Shown here: piece by piece, positions 1 to 11,732 of the stretch
Numbering within the stretch: the stretch's first letter is position 1
Layout: each line of letters begins with the position of its first letter
Origin: Apostichopus californicus
Taxonomy: Eukaryota > Echinodermata > Holothuroidea > Aspidochirotida > Stichopodidae
Direction: 5' to 3'
NCBI GenBank assembly: GCA_020650975.1
Contig: JAIPMN010002634.1
Span: 8,484 to 53,875 of the forward strand
DNA: 45,392 bases
Translations under genes and position numbers: made by a program
Notes under the pieces: generated by a model
What the model was told of the DNA's origin: nothing
Databases searched by the model: none
What the model saw: only the letters and a program-made list of their open reading frames with translations

Positions 1-120
1 TTGAGGTCTTCTTTTTTTAAATAAATACTTTGTGTGAGGTTTAAGAAAGAGAGGCTGGGGGGGGGGGGAGTGCACATCCATACAGGTCCTATTCTTCACC
101 AACAGAATGCAAAAATCCCT

Positions 121-275
121 CGACTGAAATAGTTTCCCCGACTGACGATCGGAGGTGGGGGTCATGCCCCTTCTCCCTTGACCCACGTCACTGGTTTCTG
201 GGATTCGAACCCGGGCCTCCCGCTTTATATGCGAACACTCTAACCACTAGACTATGGACGCTGATTGTATGTCCA
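121..275 (-). repeat. tRNA-derived SINE, copy 1
   Basis: On the minus strand, bases about 262 down to 199 read as a tRNA-like head. The A box is TAGTCTAGTGGTTAGAG (about 254-238) and the B box is GGTTCGAATCC (211-201). The anticodon arm and acceptor stem do not close properly, so this is a tRNA relic (Asp/Glu-like body) and not a working tRNA gene. A second copy at about 13000-13101 shares the same leader (GGACATAC...CAGCGTC), which shows this is a dispersed SINE. The body downstream of the tRNA head (about 121-198) is present here but not clearly in the second copy. Confidence 0.7.
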
Positions 276-599
276 GAGGTTCGAAACCGGTAAGGAAGGT
301 CGTAATTCCACTGTAGGCGTTTGTCACCTGTATCGAACAATACTAGTTCTGTTTTGGTGACATATTTGCCTTACTCTTAGTCGAAATTTCGATCACAGAA
401 AGAAAGAAAACATTTCGAGACTCTGACAAATTCTGGTCGAAATAAGAGAGAAAAGTATAAATTTGAAGATTGAATCGTCGCAATTTACAATTTCCTATCT
501 GGGTCAACAAAACTAAAACTAAAAGTCTCTTAGACAAGATATCCAAAATAACCAGTTTTCTGCCACTCACCCACCGACGCCACTGATGTATTCTCTTGT

Positions 600-840
600 T
601 TGAAGGCTGGCCATTAAACTATTAAAATGATTTGCCCTATTTATTGTTCATTTGTCCTATTTTCCTTTTTGTCCATATGTATCTTTTATTGAGTGTTCTT
701 AGTCTGTTTTCGTCCCAATTAGCCCTGAAGAAGATCCTGCTAGGATCGAAACGTCACGACTTCAAACTTTTACATATTTACTTACACAGGCTTTTTGTAG
801 TAGATAAACAGTTAGCTTGTATTTTGTGATAAAAAGTTTC
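600..840 (+). repeat. Penelope-like terminal fragment with hammerhead-like core
   Basis: Bases 725-755 read CTGAAGA, then a perfect 6-bp hairpin (GATCCT/AGGATC, loop GCT), then GAAAC and GTC. This is the conserved-core order of a minimal hammerhead ribozyme with almost no stem III. Such motifs are known from the terminal repeats of Penelope-like retroelements. The flank (ACACAGGCT... and a following GATAAACAGTT block) matches the fragment at about 32095-32200 on the other strand. No reverse transcriptase or GIY-YIG frame is present, so only an end piece remains. Stem I pairs poorly here, so activity is doubtful. The family assignment is an inference. Confidence 0.5.
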
Positions 841-1139
841 TTAACCACCGTTACTAGGGTAGGAAACAGATATTAGCTTTATATATTTACTATCATCTTC
901 ATTTCTACACCTGAAGTTACCGAATCTGATGGGATTAGATGGTTTTATAGTCAAATTTTTGTTGTAAACTGTAACCCATCTGCTTTTAGTGGGGGCGCTT
1001 TTTAACTTGTCCACTTCGCCTCGATAAATTTGTTCTTATTGAGTTGTCTAGTGCATACGTATTGTACGTACAATCACCGTGTGTTGTACAGGGGGCTAGG
1101 TTCCATATCAATCACATCTAGATCAGTAATATTGTTGTA

Positions 1140-1236
1140 CGGTTAAGTAGCGGTAACAACGACCACCGAAACGGGCCTGCAGTTAGGACCAATAGTATGA
1201 TCTTTTCTGACATCTTGGCTTATATCGGACACTAAA
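1140..1236 (+). promoter_or_regulatory. possible proximal promoter/5'UTR of NPDC1-like gene
   Basis: A CCAAT pentamer lies at 1189-1193, about 45 bases before the start codon. The bases around 1150-1180 have more CpG than the surrounding DNA. There is no clear TATA box. The call depends mainly on its position just before exon 1. The true transcription start could be further upstream. Confidence 0.25.
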
Positions 1237-1324
1237 ATGGAGGCTAACTTGAAGCTACTAATTTCGGTTTCAATTTTCGTTTTTACAATCCCTTATTTAT
1301 CAAATTCTTTGGAAAATGAAGAGG
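1237..1324 (+). CDS. NPDC1-like gene, exon 1 (signal peptide)
   Basis: The ATG at 1237 has a strong start context (A at -3, G at +4). It opens 29 codons plus one base: an N-terminal MEANLK, a hydrophobic core LLISVSIFVFTIPYL, and a polar, acidic end SNSLENEE. This is a typical cleavable signal peptide, with cleavage probably near the SNS. The exon stops at 1324 at the consensus donor G|GTAAGT and leaves the frame in phase 1. The next good exon, at 11592, enters in phase 1, so joining them keeps one frame and places the cysteine module straight after the signal peptide. The intervening intron would be 10.3 kb. The link between the two exons is inferred from phase, order and protein logic, because there is no transcript evidence. 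The product is expected to enter the secretory pathway. Confidence 0.6.
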
Positions 1325-2012
1325 GTAAGTGTCAACAGCACCTAAAATCGTACATTCGTAGCCTAAGTCTTAATTAACTTAGACTGCATAGACTAGCACT
1401 AGTAGTATGAGGAATTGTCGTTTGTTTTTGTGTTACTGTTACATGCTGTGTTACTTTTAGTCTTACTCTTAGGCTATCCAGGCAATATTATCCGTGGTGG
1501 TGTTCGTTTTAACTGTACCGGACCAAGGTTACGCTCCGTCTGGTCTATGCTTAATCTCTGTCACTGTAGTTTCTGGACTTCTATCTAGATTTGTACTATG
1601 TAGACATAACCTGACAGTGACACCTTAACTTGTTTCAATTGTAAACACAGTTACAGAGCCTTAGTTGATTGAGTAACATTATCATTGGCCAGTACTACTG
1701 GCCAACTTGGCCCAGATAGGCTAAGGATATTGAAAAATGGTGGAACTAATGCTTGACACTTAGACCTAGTAATATTGTAATAACTCATCCTAAGCCTAGG
1801 CTAGCCTCTTTTAATCTACCTTATTTCATTAAAGTTGGTAGTATTCATATTTTCATAAACATTAACTACGGCATGATGTTTGCCTATACCAAAACAAATT
1901 GTCGCATTAGCCTATGGTAGTAGTGCTGATAGTCGTAATCGATAATTGCCAGTTGTCGCGATTACACTGGAAGTTCAATTAATTGCACTCAACAGCTAAG
2001 TTGCGATTACTC

Positions 2013-2365
2013 GACTGACTGACTGACTGACTTAGGTGCGTAGGACGCTGTGTCCCTTTGCCCTCTGGCGAGTAATCCTCCTCCAATCTGGTCTATCTGC
2101 TGCGCAGCTTTCAGCAGCTTGGGTTGTCATACCTAGGTCTTTCTGGATTAGGTCCTTCCATCTTGAAGGTGGTCGTCCTGGAGGTCTTGGCTTGCTGAAG
2201 TCATTCTTGAATGCTTGGTATGGAAGCCGATGCTCTGGCATCCTAAAGACATGGCCGGCCCATTTCAGGCGTCTCTTGCAGATTGCAGCATTGATGGTAG
2301 TTGTGACATTCAGCCTTTGTCTGATGGTGTCGTTCCTCACTTTATCTAGGATGGAGACACCCAGT
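2013..2365 (-). mobile_element. 5'-truncated non-LTR retrotransposon (LINE), C-terminal end of ORF2
   Basis: On the minus strand a frame from about 2365 to the TAA at 2034-2032 encodes the C-terminal tail of an endonuclease/reverse-transcriptase polyprotein. Recognisable blocks are RRLKWAGHVFRMPEHRLP, then PGRPPSRWKDLIQKDL, then ADRPDWRRITRQRA. These are the conserved GH-RM and GRP-RW-D blocks seen after the RT domain in RTE-like and related LINE ORF2 proteins. The stop codon is followed at once by a (GTCA)n tail of about five units (2033-2013). A short microsatellite tail with almost no 3' UTR is characteristic of RTE-clade elements. The endonuclease and RT domains are missing, so this is an ordinary 5'-truncated insertion and cannot move by itself. 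The fragment is open throughout, which suggests modest age. Confidence 0.75.
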
Positions 2366-5300
2366 GTCGACTACAACTTACAAATACAAGCTAGCACTGC
2401 ACATAATCTGCATTTGAAAAATAACCTAAAACAACCCTAGGCTAAGGGAGTTAGTCAGTAAATATCGCAAAAGTACATGTTCTCACAATGCTACACTAGC
2501 ACTGTGCTGTGTTAAAAATCGGCAAGCACCTACCTGCTCTGGTTATATTCTTGCATTGTCAGTAATTCGCTTGTTCTGCAGTGCAACATTCAGTCCTAGC
2601 AATGTTTGATCAATGCGCATAATCGCAATTTCGTAAGTTATTAATCTTTTGCGATTGCCAAAGTGTACCAAAATGTGCATTCATACCACAGTAGTATCTT
2701 CGTTGCAAAGTTTCGCTGGCCTTTTGACCACATGCTTCAGTTCAACTTTTTATGCAACATTCAAGTGCAAACTACTGTACTGTAGTTCATACAATGTTAA
2801 TAAGAGCCATTGATGCTTGAGTTTTTTAATCGACATTGCATTAAAATTTACGTACTGTAATGGGAAAGGTATCAGAACTGGCTGGGATTGGGTCAACTTG
2901 CCTTTAGTGGTTGGAGAAAATGGAAAATTCGTTCAACTTGAATAAAACTTATAGGGGTTCTTAAATTATGTTGTGAGTAAGTACTAGGCCTTTATATTGG
3001 GCGTGTTCTCATGTCGTGATCTACGTAATATTTTCTACATCATTTAAGGAGATTAATTGAAAAGTGCAGTAGTTTTATGCTGACATTTTTTGTGTAGACA
3101 TTCGTTTGCTTTCCGTTGATTTCCGACATTCACAGCATATGTATAACACAGACTTTCACACAAATGCTATGTATACAAGGGAGTTGTCTACTGACCGTCT
3201 ATGTAGTAGTGTGCGTTGCATGATGCCTAGTCCGGCATATATCTTAACTACAGTAGTCTACGCCAAAATGTCCTGTTTCAGGATTTGACAGTTATTTTGT
3301 TGTTGTATATTAGTCTAAAGTTTCATCATTAGAGTTTTTTCCCTGTGCACATTGCGCACAAGCCAACGTCTTGTCAGGAATCATTGTAACTAAGTATTTT
3401 GTGATCCTGTAGAGGTATCTTAAAGTGCATGTTTTCAGAAAGGACTGCAGGGACGCAAGTTTTCTGAGCAGATCGAAACATTTTTTAGACGTTGCCACCC
3501 GTGGAGGCAACTTTTCAAAATCCTTATAACGATACTGCAATGTTCATCCAGGATCTTTACATGGGTAGGGTTTCAAATGAGCTTCTGTTGGCTTCCTTAT
3601 CCCTGCGATTATTGAAACAAAGAAATGTGCATAAAACTGTGACATCACAGTGAACACTATCAACAATCAAACCTTGAGATCACAGAATTTCAGTCTAATG
3701 CTTAAGAAAATTGCCAGTTAATTGCACCTAAGTTGCAGATGGTAAGAAATCCTTCATTAAAGTGTTTGAACAGTTTTTTTTCTTCAAATTTGGCAAACCA
3801 TGTAAACCTGGTTTATTTGTGGGAAAATGGTCCTCCCAGGAATTTTTACACAAAAACCAAAAAAAAAAAAAGAAGAAAGAGAAAGGGTGAAGAAAATAAA
3901 GACAGAAAAACAATTCTCCAAGGTGTTTCAAAATAATGAAAAAAAAGAAAGAAAAAAAGATAAAGAAGATATAATCAGCAGCGTTTTCCACTTATTCAAT
4001 GTAACAGGAGTACACTTATGTGATTATAATATTTATACAAAAGTGAAATTTGTTTCTTCCAAAAGTTGAACATACATCAATCAGATATTTTTTAAATTCA
4101 GTGCCCAATATGCAGGTGCACTTTTTCTGCTGTCAAGCCTTTAAACAAATATGAATTATATTAAGCTGAACGTGTCCCAAATCCAGCAGCTGGCTAAATA
4201 TTTTTGTTTCCATACATTGGTGCACAGACAAGCCTGGCAACCATCAAAATACACAGTTTAGCAGAGAAATACTGGAAACCAAATTCAAGTTTGTCCACAG
4301 AAAGAATGCGTAGTTGACTTCTGAATATGAAATTCAGGAGGAGGAGGAGAAAGTGAGTGGTGTCCAGGAAGTGGAACATAGGGGGAGGGGGGGGGGAGGG
4401 CAGTCCTTGGAGGGGTCCAGTCATATAGTTTTATAGATGAGAAAGTGCATACATGTACTGTACTTTGGAGACAGGTAAATTGTAAAACCCCACACCAGTA
4501 AATTTGTGGCATTTGTCCTTTAAAAATAGAATATAAAAAAATTCCCACACTGTCTTTGACGCATAAGATAATTGGTATTGTCGCAACATTGCTACCGTAT
4601 GATTGAGTCTAGGCAGCATACAGTATGTAGTCACTAGCAGTTCTTTGTGTATGAAAACTGTTGTTAATTAAGAAAGCAGGAATGTTACATGGATAATTAA
4701 CAAAATGTGGATTATTAATCTGGGAAGCGGTGGATGTATGTAAAATAACTACCAATCGGAAAGCTGAATTTAAATTACAGTACATTTTTTGCTTCACAGA
4801 ACGTAAACTTTGTGACACAGAAGCATTTGAAATGTCTTTGTTTGAATGACTGTATATATGTACAGTAAAAAGCTTTGCTTCTATTTTCAAAGTGCTACTC
4901 TAGGCTCCTTTAGGCATGAGTAATATTGTCTCAGCACAGTAAGTAAATGTTTGGTAAAAAAGTGAACAAGTGAAAAAAAAGCTGCTAAAAGTAACAAAAT
5001 TCACACAGGTGCATGTTAGTGCTCTTACTGTGGGCCTTGTCACACATTCTCATAACTGGCAACTTTTACACAGATCAAGTACCATCTGACTTGCCTTTTG
5101 GTAAGATAATTCTGCATCATTCCTCATCAACTATGCAGTAATATACTTGTCAATTGAATCAGCTTCTTATCCAACTGTGTTATCGTTGAAAATGTAACAT
5201 GGTGTGTATGGTACAGACTGCTTTCATATGTACATGCATACAGGTATATGGTTTTATTTTCATTTTACTCTATCTGACGTCAGCGAAGTGAATGATCTCA

Positions 5301-6128
5301 TCAGGGAAGAGGAGTGAAGATAACTTGAAGTTGCTCTTTTTATGATCATCTAAATCATTCATCCCGAAACAACAGAATTGTTGAACTGTCTCTTCAAATT
5401 ACAGTACTTATTTTGTAACTTTCCAATCTACTGGCACACACCAAGTTTTGCTCTGTTGGAATTTTGGTGAAAAAACCATATCGGTTTGTTAACTTTCCTT
5501 TGTCTTTTAAGCGAACTTTAGAGCTTCTCTCGTTCAGCTATATAAGTTTTTAAAGGTTGAATGATAATGCACGGTTATGTCAAATGTCAGTTAACCTCCT
5601 TTGAGCGTTTATGTTCGTGTTCTCCATGCCTGATTAAATTCATATTCGATATTTTGTCTTTGATGGTGTCTTGTAAAGGTCTATGCCAGTGAGCCGCGGT
5701 AAATGTGCCATTCATGTTGATTAAGGTCGTTAATTATTGATTGTGAACGAAGCATAATCATTTTCAAGAATGATAAAAAGAAAAATGGTCTCTAATGCCA
5801 CATGTCATTGAAGTTATAACAATGTTAGAGAAATTTCTTCAAGGATTTTGTCGGTTTGAATACATATAGTTTGATAAATTTCCCATTTCATAGAGTCAAC
5901 GGGCCGCAAGCCTCTTGCATACATGTATTACGTGCTCTGTGAAGAACACTGGTCCGTTGTCGTAGTCACGGAAGATGATAATTCGCCGTGGGGAGGCATC
6001 ACAAGAAAATCATGCATACCAAACTGATCATATTTCACACTACAGTCTACTCTTATCCCTGAATGTCACAAACCAAAGAGAAAATGTTGGCTCTTGCAAT
6101 TGACTTAAATTAGGTATGGGATGTTTTG

Positions 6129-6195
6129 TTTCCATGGTTACCACCTCTGCTGCTATAAATAGAGGAGGGCTGCAGGCTTCAACTGCCTCCATGGA
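6129..6195 (+). promoter_or_regulatory. TATA box with X-box-like motif, possible cryptic promoter
   Basis: GTTTCCATGGTTACC (about 6128-6142) resembles an RFX-type X-box. A good TATA element (TATAAATA, 6154-6161) follows about 12 bases later, and GC-rich sequence continues to about 6195. The first ATG downstream opens only about 16 codons, so any transcript would be non-coding or would code through an unseen exon. Chance occurrence inside a 10-kb intron cannot be excluded. Confidence 0.25.
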
Positions 6196-7844
6196 ACACT
6201 TTTTGAGATTATTGAGGATTAGACTAGGGTATATTCTTTAATAGCACTTGCATGAATTTACAGTAATGCGCTGATATCTTGTGTAAAGTATCCTATTCTA
6301 GAATGTACTTGAGTTTCGTCAGAAAGCTGATGATATGACAAGACTGTCGATTTCACTTCTTAAGTTTCTTACCTTGTCAAACATTTCACTCTTCGATGTA
6401 GTTGTCAAGAAACTAGGTATATATCTTTGTTTGATGAAATGCTTCCTGCCATACAAATGCAAACAAGATTTACAGTCGTTTCAGGTTTAAATCTTATGAA
6501 AAAGAAAAAATGAAGAAAGATTTTAAATGGAATGTTTTACCCAGTACCCCTATAAAGAACAAGTCATTCCTAAATTGAATCGTTACACAGTATTTTCAAT
6601 GAAGATTTTCAATAGAGCTTAATTAATACTGTTGTACAGTATGAATCCCCAACTCGTACTGTACTTGTATATATCCCCAACTCGGTTCTGTATACAAAAC
6701 TTTCTGTTTTGAAATTTTAATATTCCCTGGACATTCCCACTGGCCAAACGAGGGTTTCTTACAAATTTAAATATCAATCTAATAAATTTCTGTTTACTCT
6801 TTGTGAAGTTAGTAACTTGGTTACCAGCTTTCCATCTTTGGAAAGCAATTACGTGAACTGTAAACACACCGCAGGCCATTACATATTGATAACGACAGTA
6901 CAGTAACCATGATTTGAAGTATGTGCTGCATTAAAACATCTTTTTTACCTGGCCAGCCGTCTGAGAAACAAAGCATAATTTTAGTTATGTACTGTAGAAG
7001 TGAAAGTAATTGTCATATTTGGAAGGAATGCTTGTCACTAGAATAACTGCGAGTGACGAGATTAGATTTGGAAAAGGTCATTTAATAGTTTTAAAAAATT
7101 GTTGTCGTGATATCTCGTCTTCTAGCCCTGTCACATGCTGCTGTCACATGGCTGTTCATTGTGCAACATTGTCATCCATAGAATTGTGCAAATGATGATG
7201 TTAAAAAGCTAACTGTAACAACTCAATTTTGATTCTGAAAAATTGTTGCCATTAAGATACTTTTCTTCATTATTTGAAAAAAAAAAATTCATAAGCCTTG
7301 CTACACAAAATGTGCTCACTATAAAAGTATTCGCTGTATGGAATAATACCAGTATATAGTATATACAGTATAGTATATAGGTAGTATATATTTTTCAGAC
7401 TATTCTGTTGTTAAAAGTTACCTTTTAAGGATTTGCAGTCAACTGTATTCAAGCTAATTCTCCTTCAAACTAAAGTAGTAGAACAAATATACACAGTTGG
7501 CCTTGTGTACATACATACTGTACAGTACAGTACTGACAGCCCAACATGGCTACCGAAATATCTAGTGTACTTTTCGGCAAGTTATATATATGTAGCATTG
7601 CCTGCATTTTTAAGTAACTTTGAATTAAAATCGACTTGACAGTTGACATTTGTAATGGGTCGAGGTTACTTTGAAGTTGAGTTTACTGTGTACCGTATCC
7701 CATTTTCATACCCACATATATCTACATGTAACCTTCAAATAGGGGACCGACCCAAGAGAGACAATGCACTATTTTACAGTAGATGCCTCCGGGTCGAATG
7801 GATTGTTCAAACAAATGCTTTCAGGACATCTTATCATTGTTTTA

Positions 7845-8105
7845 AAGGATAATGCCTCGTACAAAATATAACTAGTGCTTTATTCCAGGGCTTGGCTGAT
7901 TTTAATCACTCGATTTATTAAAAAAAAAAATTGATGTAAATTACGTATTTGAATCTTTTTACACATCTGGTAAAGAAATGAAGAAAATTAGAACAGAAAT
8001 AGTTATTACTTTTTCAGTTCTTTTATTTAACATGTTAAAAACCTGCAAAAGTGATATAATACAACTTAATGTGAGGTTATTATGGACTAGAAACTTTACA
8101 GGATG
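7845..8105 (+). repeat. direct repeat B, copy 1
   Basis: This is about 255 bases, starting AAGGATAATGCCTC and ending with AAACTTTACAGGATG. A second copy at 9521-9769 is similar over nearly its whole length, with small indels. The intervening 1.4 kb contains no gene. No inverted termini or tRNA head is visible, so the class is unknown. It could be a local duplication or two insertions of one unknown family. Confidence 0.8.
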
Positions 8106-9520
8106 ACTTTTTCTACGTTGAAGTCTTCATCATATTCATCTGATTAGTCAATGTTAACATTTTTCCAGTCACATTTGAAATCATATTTTCATATCAAATG
8201 TAGCAACATGCAAAATTAATCAGATGTGGCAGCACAAGGGCAAGTAATAATACCTGCTGTGAGGGCCTATAAGTACAGTTGATTACAAGAAGCTTCACTG
8301 AAATTACTCTTCAATTCAGGCTTCAGTACTCCAGTAAACTGAAAGTATGAAAGCTATTATTCTGGGTTGTTAAAATATACTGTATATTTTAGTCAGAACT
8401 GTGGCCAGAATATAATCTTGTCAAGGATAGAACAGACGTCAAGTCAAGTGTAAAGTACTGTATGTAGCTCAATTATAATTAAAGGTTTGGTACGTTTCAG
8501 TAGATTAGTGCTAAATTACAGTTGCAACAGAGCTACATATCTGTGTCCCTCTTGGCTTCTAATGCTTTAATAGAAAAGGGTATGCGGGGTGGGGGAGGGG
8601 TAGGGATAAGGGTGGGATATTCAATGCTGAGCTACATTATTAGTTTTAGTACTTTCCCTCAGAGAGTAGTCCATAGCAATAAGTAAAGTAAATGTAAAAT
8701 TATCAAGGTTAGACTGTAAGTCATGGAAGTATCCCATTTCCACTCTTCACTTGAATGGAGGGTATACCATCACATCATACAACTTTTTTCATATTTTTTT
8801 TATGTGTTTTTATTATAATAGGAAAGCATTAATATACAAATGCTGGTTGTGCTAAGGAGACATCGTCGTAGTGCAAAACTAAATCCAGGAAAGTGAGGTT
8901 TTTTCTTCTTCTAGTAGTTGCTCTGTGAAGTTTCGGTGATAAAGTACTCAAATAAGAGAAAAACAACAAGAAGATGGTTGCTAGTATGAGATCCTTCTAA
9001 TGTTACAGTATGTTATTCATTTTTTCCAATGACTCGCTCCTGTGCAGGATAATTTGAACTGTACTGTTGTCTCATTTTTTTGTGTGTAGATTAGGACAAT
9101 TAGGTTAATTTGGTTGTGGGGAGACAGCTAAGCTTGTCACTCGTAAAATCTATAACCAGTAAGTTTTGGAATGTCTGGCTATGTACTACTGTACAGTGTA
9201 TATGTGCATACAGTCATCATTGTATGAATCAATGGAGAGATCTAACAGGCCTAGATTACATCATGATATGTATCAGTAATTTGGTTCACAGATTACCCAG
9301 TGCAGAATAGTTAAAGTGATTAAATTGTTTCAATTTTCGATCGGGTTGTTCTTTCTTTAAGAAAGAAGTATTGACAGAAAGCTGTTGAGCCGTGGATGAA
9401 GTAACCCTCACTTCTATTCCCCCACCCCAATTAAATGGTTGATTGATTGAATTTATAATTATGTAAAAGGTGCAGAGAAGAGCCAAGCCAGTCTTGTCAC
9501 ATAAAACATGAAACATGTGC

Positions 9521-9769
9521 AAGGATAATGCCTCATGCAAAATATAACTACTATAGTGCTTTATTCCAGGGTTGTCAAAAAATCATTGATGTAAATTACA
9601 GATTTGAATCTTTTTACACATCTGGTTAAAAAAATGAAGAAAATTAGAACAGAAATAGTTATTACTTCTCAGATCTTTACTTAAAATGTTAAAAACCTGC
9701 AAAAAAGGGTAAAAGAAGTGATATACAACTTAATGTGAGATTATTATGGACCAGAAACTTTACAGGATG
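9521..9769 (+). repeat. direct repeat B, copy 2
   Basis: This is the partner of the repeat at 7845-8105. It shares the blocks TTTGAATCTTTTTACACATC and GAAAATTAGAACAGAAATAG, with scattered substitutions and indels, including a short poly-A difference. Same orientation, about 1.7 kb apart. Confidence 0.8.
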
Positions 9770-10380
9770 GCCAAGGATGGCAAGGATCGAATTAGCCAAA
9801 CAAACCCACTCTTAAAACCTTAAAAACAGTCCAACTACTACTGTAATAACTGTCTTTGAGTATTAAACTTAACAAAGGTACATCTTTAAGAAAGTTAAAA
9901 TGAGGCGTTAACCAGTTGTCGAGGGGGGGGGGGCAGGTTGGGGGGATGGTAAAGTGGATTTGTTTGAGTACTGAGGAAGAATGTTTGATGAAACTTTTGG
10001 AGATTTCACTCATTACAGGGCATTGACATCATTCCTCCGGTATCCTCAGGTGATAAACTTTCCACTTACTCTTCCATTTGACTCCATCCAGGTAATAGCA
10101 ATATGGAATCGATTTTCTTGTCACGAACATTGGTAGAAACTTTTTTCTCCACATTTCCTGACTGACGACCTGTACTCTCTCCTGTTCATATCTCATTGCT
10201 GGGACAGGTTTCGTGTAACTGGCCGATCTGGATTTAAGCTCACAAAGCTGCAAAATATACGGTTGTTGTTGGACTCTCTCTGTAGTTGTAATTACTGAAG
10301 TCATCACATCCATTTCCCTTGGGTATATGAGAGGCCATTTAGGACTTTAATTCATTGCATCGTATTATAGCTGTATAGTA

Positions 10381-10518
10381 ATGCAAAAAGAGAACGCGGC
10401 AGTTTTGCAAATTGCCCAAGCCGCCGCTGCCGCTGTGGCGAAGCCTACTTGTGATCACATGGAATCCATAGAATCACAGTTTGCTGTGAAATTGCTCAAA
10501 AATGCTGACGTGATGTGA
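10381..10518 (+). other. small alanine-rich open frame, unproven
   Basis: An ATG at 10381 opens 45 codons to the TGA at 10516-10518. The frame encodes an alanine run (IAQAAAAAVAKP) followed by CDHMESIESQFAVKLLKN. The block is clearly more GC- and CpG-rich (GCCGCCGCTGCCGCTG) than its surroundings. A second frame across the same bases is also open, so the composition does not show which frame, if any, is used. I do not recognise a family. It could be a worn transposon piece, a short peptide gene or a non-coding GC-rich patch. Confidence 0.15.
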
Positions 10519-11591
10519 TTTGCCCTAAAGTTTTGATCCAATTATCAGAGGCTGTTTACTCCAGAGATGAGAGAGTTGACCTTTAATGACATTAAGGTGT
10601 AACATTTTTATATCTCCCTTGAAAACTTTTATTTGTATCCGCAAAAAGTCTCTCTCACACAATATTTCAACTGCTGTACTCTGCTCTCAAAACACCGGTT
10701 TCAAAGGGAGGGAGCAAAGGAGTAAACTAAAACTTGCTAGATATATGCTATATTGGCCACAGAGTTTCAAAACTGCCAGCACCCATTTTATTATTTTCGT
10801 AAAATTATTTTAGAATACCTACAGTACAGTATCTGCATGGTATTATAACTTTGTCACAATCTTTGCACTGAATGTCTTCACAAGTTTACATTCTAACATT
10901 ATGAGCGGAGCAGTATTCAGTGCATGTTGGTTTCCCTTACAGTGAGCGATAATTCTATTTTGTTATTCTATTTTGTTATTCTACTAAGATATTTCTATCC
11001 ATTTTAAGCAGAAATTATTCAGGTTTACTTTGCAAAAAAAATTGGGTGTTTACAATCTCTTTACATTATTTTTTTTCTTACAAATCATACTGATCAAGAA
11101 GTAACAGTTGAGTTTATGCAAATTGAGACAAATTAATTTGCTAATCTCACCTGTCTCTTCGCAACAATGGCACCCTCAATGTACCACTTGCCAAGATTGA
11201 CCCGATAACCTTTTCATACCGGTCCAGTCCTGGTATCCACCATTACCACCCCAGAGACCGTCCTTCACGGTTTTATTTTCATCCTTATTCAACACTGAAC
11301 TCTCCTTTTCGTTGACTTACGTAGGATTTTAAGAAGCAGGCCTTCTTGGCTCTTCTCAGTCTTGCAGAAACAGTGACATTACCAAACTGTGCGCTATGAT
11401 TGTTGCAGTGAAACTGAACAATGTGCATTGGATATATATAATACATGTAAATAACACTGTTTTTTTGTGCATCTTTCCTCACCTTATTACACCCTCACGG
11501 GAAGGAAATCTTATCCTCTGATGTCATCAGAAGGTGGCAGTCTACTGTTTCACCTGCTTTAATTTTGTTTGTTTGTGTCATCTCCTCTCAG

Positions 11592-11732
11592 AACTGCTAA
11601 CATGTCCAGACCCTGTGATTGAGAAGTGTCTTGGATTAGGAAGGCAGCCATGCTCGGGGAGGGAGAGGATCTGCGGAGAGTGCATCGACCCCAAATATGA
11701 GATGATAGATGAAGCCTGCGTCATAATCAAAG
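11592..11732 (+). CDS. NPDC1-like gene, exon 2 (six-cysteine ectodomain module)
   Basis: A strong acceptor (long T/C tract ending CTCTCAG at 11591) and a consensus donor (AAAG|GTAAGT at 11733) bound a 141-base exon. It enters and leaves in phase 1, a symmetric module. With the base carried from exon 1 it encodes ELLTCPDPVIEKC, then LGLGRQPC, SGRERIC, GEC and IDPKYEMIDEAC, then VIIK. The cysteine spacing is C-x7-C-x7-C-x6-C-x2-C-x11-C. From memory, vertebrate NPDC1 has C-x5-C-x7-C-x6-C-x2-C-x11-C right after its signal peptide, with the same CGxC core and a valine after the last cysteine. NPDC1 is a neural type I membrane protein linked to proliferation control. The rest of that protein (transmembrane segment and conserved cytoplasmic tail) was not found in this window, so the assignment rests on this exon and its place after a signal peptide. 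Confidence 0.65.

Larger units (their letters stand above)
1..1236. other. 5' flanking region of the NPDC1-like gene
   Basis: No protein-coding exon is visible. The stretch holds a short G-run (about 58-69), a minus-strand tRNA-derived SINE (121-275) and a Penelope-like terminal fragment (about 600-840). The last 100 bases before the start codon at 1237 are slightly richer in CpG and contain a CCAAT motif. Short open frames here have no recognisable domains and are treated as chance. Confidence 0.6.
1325..11591 (+). other. large intron 1 of the NPDC1-like gene
   Basis: It begins with a GTAAGT donor and ends in a long pyrimidine tract plus CAG at 11591. It contains a truncated LINE (2013-2365, minus), a G-rich tract near 4380-4397, a perfect CRE octamer (5275-5282), a promoter-like block (6129-6195), two copies of a ~255-bp direct repeat (7845-8105 and 9521-9769), another G-run near 9925, and a small GC-rich open frame (10381-10518). 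The remainder is AT-rich sequence with frequent TACTGTA/TACAGTA words. I see no further exon that joins exon 1 to exon 2 in frame. Confidence 0.55.

Noticed and set aside
199-262. Apparent tRNA gene on the minus strand (also 13023-13083)
   Set aside because: A and B boxes are present but the acceptor and anticodon stems do not pair properly, and the head occurs in dispersed copies with a shared leader. It is a SINE head.
2036-2440. 134-codon plus-strand open frame
   Set aside because: It lies opposite the LINE ORF2 tail, which has the recognisable conserved blocks on the minus strand. This frame is its shadow.
10029-10313. 94-codon minus-strand frame with a good start context and balanced amino-acid make-up
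   Set aside because: It looks better than most chance frames, but it has no recognisable domain, no splice or promoter context, and the length is within chance. Homology or transcripts would be needed to revive it.
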